Part shown: in pieces, positions 58,490 through 64,000 of the stretch | How the letters are laid out: every line of letters begins with the position of its first letter | How positions within the stretch are numbered: position 1 is the stretch's first letter | Source: Chrysoperla carnea | Lineage: Eukaryota > Arthropoda > Insecta > Neuroptera > Chrysopidae | Length of the DNA: 64,000 bases | Direction of reading: 5' to 3' | NCBI RefSeq assembly: GCF_905475395.1 | Contig: NC_058338.1 | Span: 2,481,001 to 2,545,000 of the forward strand | Made by a program: the position numbers and the translations under genes | The notes under the pieces: generated by a model | What the model was told of the DNA's origin: nothing | Seen by the model: the letters and a program-made list of their open reading frames with translations, nothing else | Database searches by the model: none

Positions 58490-58790
58490 TTTAGTCCCAA
58501 GTTTGTAACGCTTAAAAATATTGATGCTAAGAATAATATTTTGGTATTGGTGTTCATTAAATCCCTTAATTAGTCCATTCCCTGGACGTAAAAAGAAAGG
58601 CTAAGTTCGTAAATAAGCAATATAGGTCAATCAAGTCTTGGATCTTGTAAAAACCGTTAGAGATAGAACAAAAGTTTAAATGTAAAAACTGATCCTTATA
58701 AAAAATAAACAACTTTTGTTTGAAACTTTTTTTTCGTAAACGTCACCGTTGATTCGTGAGTGCGCAAATTAGGACAAAATTTAATAAATT
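58490..58790 (-). repeat. Interspersed repeat R-C (copy 3, shortened)
   Basis: It carries TACTAAGTTTAGTCCCAAG, GCTTAAAAAT-TTGATGCTA and GTTAGAGATAGAACAAAAGT, in the same orientation as 47046-47574, with several internal deletions. Confidence 0.78.
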
Positions 58791-59548
58791 TGCAGTTAGC
58801 TTCAAGTAGTGGTCTTGTAAAACATTCTTGAACAACGAAAAATGTTCAAGGAAATTACATACGAAAATTTTCGAAAAGTAAATAAATGTGCGGTAAATAG
58901 TCAAAGGCACATAAGGTTCAACCACTCGAACCAATAAAAAGACTTGTTAGTCACATATCAATGATACTCGTTAACTTGTTATATATATATTTATATACTC
59001 ATAACCTAATATTTTCTTGGTAGTAGAAAATTTATTTTATTATTTTCAAATCAATTTTAAATTTTACGATTAAGTGTCCTATTTTTCCTTTATGAAAATA
59101 TTTGACCTGATTTCTATCTAAAAATTTTCCACACATATCTTCTACCAAAAAAAAAAGATTCTCAAATTTACGATTACACATCAATAAAAAAATAAAAATT
59201 AAATTATTTATCTTCTGATTTTCGAATAAAATTTCATTCTTTATATCAAAATACATTTATACAGGACGTCTCTCCCTTATTCCTTCAAAAATATTACGGT
59301 TTTGTCATAGAAAGTTTAAAGAAAAGTTTTTTTTTTCTGGAAAAAACAATATTACAACAGGACAACCGAGTCAATGCCCTGGAAAATACGAAATTAACAA
59401 AATAATTTCAAAATATATACATTAAAATTAAATTTAGCGCCCCTATCGTTTGCTATATTAATCCCTTCATACTTTACTTTAATTGATATATGTCAAATAT
59501 CAAATATGTATCTAAATCTAAGCACATATAAGTACCTTGATAGTCTAA

Positions 59549-59983
59549 TTTAGTCTTGCATTGTCCTGAAAAACAATTCTAGAAGAATGAGTCTAAAAAA
59601 TTCTGAAAAAGTATGAAAAGATCAACGTTAAGCTTACTAAGCAGTTTGAAGACTTCATTTTTACAAGTTCCTAGACTATTCTAGAGTTTTTTTTCAGAAT
59701 TAATGTAATTTTTCATGAAAATTTAGCTAAGAGAGTTTTTTAGAATCAATAAATAAAATTTGAAATATTTCAGATTTTCGAAAATTTAATTACAGCAGAT
59801 TTTATCAAAATTAATACTTAATAATAAGTTCATAATATATATAAACACGGCTTCGACATACCTCTAGTGAGAGGAAAACAAAATTTAATATAAACTAATA
59901 TTGCGTAAATATAGGACCATAATTTCGAAAATGCAATTACTTATTCTTCTAGAATTATCTTTCAGAATACTGCAAGACTAAAC
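59549..59983. mobile_element. TIR element with ATTCTAGAAGAAT arms
   Basis: The arms of about 45 bp share TTTAGTCTTGCA near the outer edge and AATTCTAGAAGAAT inside. The 435-bp interval has no open frame. Exact ends and target duplication are unresolved. Confidence 0.6.
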
Positions 59984-60445
59984 TATTTCCACCAGGGTAA
60001 GCACAATACCAAAAACCATTTTAGATCATTTTTGTTAAAGATTTTCACCATTTTTTTTGGTGAGAAGAAGATGATAATAAGGATATTCTGTATATAAACA
60101 TTTTATGTTTTCTTTAAGGACAATAAATTACCCCAAGTGTAGAGTATTTTGTTTCTTAAAGGACTCCACACTCCTTGTATGCTATGTAATACTACTGTGT
60201 AACTAACGTTGGTTGCCTATGGTTGCCTACTTTGTGTTGTTTGATGTTATATCATGAAATTATAAGTAAAATTGCCTCAAGTTATATAACAATTGTGTAA
60301 TATTATTTTTACAAATAATAAAAAATAAATATATATATTTTTGGAACATAATAAAAAGAAAGTCTGATATATCTGGGTATCAAAATCACTTCCTTGTACG
60401 GATTATTAAGATGAATTTTAGACTAATGAGTATATCTATTCCTAT

Positions 60446-61120
60446 ACAGGGTGGACCATTTTAATCTATTATGGTTAATAGCTCGATTTGTAGTTAAAGT
60501 GGTTCGGCTGTCACGTGACTACCATACAATTAAAGGGGCCAGCTACGACAGAGGGCGAATCGCCAAAAGCCTGTTGGGTGAAGGAAACTAGCTACTCACA
60601 GGGCATGATAACCTGAACAAGTTCCAACATCAGATTGAAAAAAGACAATCTCCCGCGTGTGACAGATGCGGAGAAAATTCAGAAGAAACATCGAGCCACT
60701 TTCTCTGTTACTGCCCGGTGCTCATACAGCAGCGAAGGAAATGGTTTGGTCCGGCCATAGTCAAACCAGAAGAAATTAGGAAACTCAGGGTTAGGCAAAT
60801 CCTCGGTTTCAGTACATCAGTTGGTTATAATAGCCACTGAAAAGCGTAGCGGGGATAGAGTACAAGGGTCTATTTGGCTAGGTGCTCTGAACCATGGCTT
60901 CGAGGCCCGATGCTCGAGTATGGCCCGCTAACCTCCATAGCTATACCCGTACCCAAGGTACTATGTTAAAAATCACAACTTTAAAATGAAATAATTTAAA
61001 ATTTTGCCTCATAACAGGCCCAAAACCGTGTTTATTGTGATCAAGGGATTTTGAACTATCATTTACCGTACGTAAACATTCACGTCGTACTTGTTCGAAT
61101 AGCCGAACCACTTTAACAAG
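60446..61120. mobile_element. DNA-element remnant interrupted by a LINE family 2 copy
   Basis: It starts TACAGGGTGGACCATTTT. A perfect 16-bp inverted pair TTAAAGTGGTTCGGCT lies at 60494-60509 and 61101-61116, with the LINE fragment between them. The two halves may be arms of a foldback element into which the LINE went. Confidence 0.5.
60565..60941 (+). mobile_element. LINE family 2, 3' fragment
   Basis: It encodes [40 protein letters not shown] and CPVLIQQRRKWFGPAIVKPE to [11 protein letters not shown] and a stop: the C-x2-C ... H-x4-C zinc motif and end of a LINE ORF2 downstream of RNase H. This copy keeps the frame that is broken in 24747-25148. The 3' end is CTAACCTCCATAG. Confidence 0.88.
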
Positions 61121-61334
61121 GAAGTAAAAAAGCAAAAAATGAATTGAGTAAGAAATACAATTTTTTTTTTTGAATTCTAATATTGTTCGTTCGTTTCATT
61201 CACAAAGTTATTTATTTTGTTGGGATATTTTCTCTTTCTTGTACGGTTATACGTAAAAATAAATAAAGCACATAATGTTTTTAATTTTTGAATTATGTTT
61301 TAAAATTGAAATCTAATAATTTTTGAAGTGTATG

Positions 61335-62213
61335 TACAGAATCTTTCAAAAGTTATGGTACCCAGAATAAATATTTTTTAATTCTCTGATTATTCTCGAC
61401 TTTCTAATATAATTTTATTAATAATTTTGGGAGAAGGCTAATTGTTTTTTTTAATAGATTTCTTTCCATGTAAAAAACAGAGAAAAGGAGTTTTCAGATT
61501 CCGGAAAATCCGTAAGACCTATTGTACGCGATTTTGGAACAAATTATCTCTACATTCTTTTCTTTGGTGACATTTTCTTGAATATCTCTGCTTCTATTGA
61601 CCGGATTGAAACCTGAACATAGAAAAATAACCTCCAAATCTCAAGAAAACTTCAGTAACCACATATTTTCAACTTTCTCTGATAACTTTTCGAAAAATGA
61701 AGAAAGTGAGTTAAAAAAGATGTAACTTTAATGTCTGGAAAAAGATGTAGCTTATGATCATAAAAAAGTGTGGTAAATTTTAGCTCGATACCTCAATTTT
61801 GAGAAAAACCAAATTTTCAAAAAAATTTCAACAGTTTGTACAGTTCAGGCAAATCCATGGATTTCAACTTTTTCTTTTTTTTTTAATTGCAGGTTTTTGT
61901 ATGTACTTTTGGATAATGCCAACGGTTTTTGTTTTCAAAATTTGAAGAACCGAAATATTACAAAACAGAAATGCAAAAAGACTCGAAAAAATCCAGATTT
62001 GCATCATTAAAAGGTACAATATTAGACAATTTTAAATTTTTTTCAGATTTTGATGTGCCGTCTAGAACCAAAAAACTCTTTTTCTCTTAAAAAAACTATT
62101 AGCCTTCTCCCAAAATATTCCAAATCGATTAACAAAATTTGTGTAGTAATCAGAAAATTTAAAAATTTGCATTACTTTGGAAAACTTTTGCGACTTTTTT
62201 CTTCACTTGTAGT
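61335..62213. mobile_element. Long-TIR element around TTTTGGGAGAAGGCTAAT
   Basis: TTTTGGGAGAAGGCTAAT at about 61426 and its complement at about 62098 are the centre of imperfect arms of about 110 bp (outer part with TTCAAAAGTTATGGTACC against a diverged partner). The 880-bp interval has no transposase frame. Confidence 0.65.
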
Positions 62214-62989
62214 TTGTTAACCAAGTAATTACAATATAGCGTTTATAAAAACTGAGTTTCTATATAAAATAATAAAATCCACCGTTTATAAGCATAAGAT
62301 AAATTACAATTGAGCATGCACGGGGTCTCCACAGACTACAGACTCCGTGCGTGGTATAAGAATAATTCTATCAAATGTTTTGTAATAAAGAATGAAACAA
62401 AAAAAAAAAAACAAGAAAAGATAACAATCCACAAATGAAATAGTAAATTTATCACTTCGACCGCTTACAAGTAGTAGTACCTACTCACAGTTCGCATATA
62501 GCTCACAGCTCACAGCTCACACAGCGTGTGTATTGAAATAAACTTTTTCAGTTAGATAGTTTTGTTTTATAAAAATTTTACAATTACTTGTGTAAGACAA
62601 ACATATTATTTTTTTTTTTTTTTGTTCTGCGAGATTGAAGAATTGAAGAAGAACTTTTTGATGACTTTGTATCAAGTAAAAAATGTATTTCTACCGGGTG
62701 TTTTAGACTAGCAGTACACCCCTAAGTTGTGGAATGCGAAACTTGAAATCATTTATTATGTAACGAGAGTTGGTAATGTTTTTGATAGATTATTTTAAGA
62801 AAAACTGCGTTAACTAACACGAGAAACGCGCTAGTAATGATTAGATAATGTTTTCAATTTTATGAAAAACGTTAACTGACACGAGAAGTAGTAAATAGTA
62901 GTAATGAAAATGATCATTACTATCGCGCTAGTAAGACAACATTTTACGAGTTAATTCTGCCAGGTACAGAAAAAGGAATCCTGTGTGTC

Positions 62990-63380
62990 AGTTCCGAAGA
63001 ACAACTGCCTTGTCCGTCAGTTTATTGTCAGTTTCAAGTTTGTTATACGTACTATGTAGTATATTTTATATTAGGTAGCGCGAAAAACACGAAGACTTAC
63101 GATGTAAATTGCCTGAGTAGTTATGTAGTCATTCTGTATCGGTAGGTAACAACTATACTGGTGCTGGTTCGTCAGGTTATTGCTAATTTCAAACAATAGA
63201 TGCTTTGTCTGTTATACGTACATTTATATATATGGTAACCCGAAAAAATCCGATCATCTACGAAGTAGGTTGGCTGAGTAGCTCTGTATTGGTAAGTGAC
63301 AACTAAAATGTGTGCTGTGCCCATCAGGTTTTGTCAGTTTCAAACAATAGATGCTTTGCCGACAGCACACAAGTACACAA
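62990..63380. repeat. Tandem duplication, about 169-bp unit
   Basis: GTTATACGTAC recurs at 63042 and 63211, followed in both by GCGAAAAA/CCCGAAAAA, TGGCTGAGTAG-like and GGTAA-TGACAACTA phrases. CAAACAATAGATGCTTTG recurs at 63192 and 63343. Confidence 0.75.
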
Positions 63381-63568
63381 GTTTTACACACGCATTAATA
63401 AAAAGTGAATGGTGCGCATGATAGGTTGCGCACCATAAAACGTTACGAGGTCATTTGATTGCTAGATTGAACTTCAAAAAGTATCTTTAGTGATGAGACT
63501 CTGGCACTCACGAATTATTTTTTTGTAATTTTGACGACCTAAATATGAATCGCGACCTGCGCTAGTTG

Positions 63569-63833
63569 CAGGCGTGGATCCAGCCCTCAAAAAAGGTGAT
63601 ACATATAGAGCATTCCAAAATTTTGTACAGTATATAGTTTCGCGTGAGAAAAACCACGGGGCCCGTGTTCCAAGAAACACTGTGAACACTGGTAGAAAAA
63701 TTAAAGGTTCACGTCAATAAAATTGGAAATATTATTGGGCGGTAAAGAATTAATACCATCGATTCGATCAATAGACAATGGTGGGTGAGACCTGGGCATG
63801 TCCATCATGCCTATATGGGTGGATCAACCACTG
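63569..63833. mobile_element. Short non-autonomous hAT derivative
   Basis: The ends CAGGCGTGGATCCAGCCCTC and complement-like TATGGGTGGATCAACCACTG match those of the hAT relic at 26032-27158, including CATCATGCC-ATATGGG. It is 265 bp with no transposase sequence. No clean 8-bp duplication was seen. Confidence 0.65.
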
Positions 63834-63971
63834 CAGTAGTTTGCGCACCGCTGATCTTGTACTCCCTGTATAATACATATATAATATAATCATTGGAATG
63901 ATAAAAGTTTTGTGTTCGTTGTTAAGTAATAAATTTTAAAGATATGTTTGTTAGAAGCAAAAGTTACTTAC

Positions 63972-64000
63972 ATTCAAGTTCAATTCCAGATCATTAACTT
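63972..64000 (-). CDS. Possible exon end at the right edge
   Basis: The minus strand reads VNDLELNLN in the only open frame, ending at AAT|GTAAGT, a consensus donor. The DLEL run faintly recalls the DLELKKK segment of CRYL1-type enzymes. The intervening exon that this would need before 52014 was not found. Only 29 bases are visible. Confidence 0.2.

Larger units (their letters stand above)
52015..63971. other. Repeat-rich region, no gene confirmed
   Basis: Apart from the elements listed individually, this is AT-rich DNA with simple repeats: TA runs near 54770 and 56880, an ACATATA array at 57095-57125, a CTCTCT run at 53600-53645, and a small cruciform-like TAGTACTAG region at 56925-57000. 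I looked on the minus strand for the N-terminal crystallin exons and neuroligin 5' exons and did not find them. Confidence 0.5.

Overview
This window is AT-rich, intron-rich DNA from an arthropod, almost certainly an insect. It holds spliced genes with GT-AG introns, a gustatory-receptor gene of the insect family, a neuroligin, and many non-LTR, SINE and DNA-transposon remnants. Pentamer CCTAA/TTAGG tracts match the usual insect telomere unit. The order cannot be decided from the sequence alone. It is a gene-poor segment: about 5 kb of coding sequence is spread over 64 kb.

Layout. (1) 1-3449, minus strand: the first four coding exons of a serine-rich protein I do not recognise; it runs off the left edge and carries a KRVSF motif of the PP1-docking type. 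(2) 5097-6698, plus strand: a truncated THAP-type zinc-finger ORF, then an intact ORF with a Myb/SANT (MADF-like) DNA-binding domain and a C-terminal coiled coil. (3) 6972-9084, minus strand: a three-exon gustatory receptor, tail to tail with the SANT gene. (4) 13460-30380, minus strand: seven 3' exons of neuroligin, with matching splice phases throughout. They run from the esterase-like domain through the transmembrane helix to the C-terminus. One intron is 11.4 kb and full of transposons. The first coding exons were not found and probably lie to the right, possibly beyond the window. (5) 50759-52014, minus strand: the last two exons of a lambda-crystallin-like 3-hydroxyacyl-CoA dehydrogenase. 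If the neuroligin 5' exons lie beyond 64 kb, this gene is nested in a neuroligin intron.

The rest is repeats. There are 3' fragments of at least two RNase-H-bearing LINE families, one of them with CCTAA-type tails. There are also Jockey-like and RTE-like fragments, three tRNA-derived SINEs, a hAT transposase relic with a MITE nested in it, a perfect hAT-type MITE with an 8-bp target duplication, a TTAA-flanked element, several long terminal-inverted-repeat or foldback elements, and tandem arrays (316-bp, about 300-bp and others).

The genes do not form a pathway: neuroligin is synaptic adhesion, the receptor is chemosensory, and the crystallin homologue is metabolic. The points most worth a second look are evolutionary. 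A 193-nt intron is about four fifths LINE sequence. A repeat overlaps a splice acceptor and the first codons of an exon. A LINE fragment and a TIR element have unusually long flanking duplications. A MITE family shows 6-bp target duplications. A regular 316-bp satellite fills a neuroligin intron and carries a TGACGTCA palindrome in every unit. I found no evidence of a new multi-gene system.
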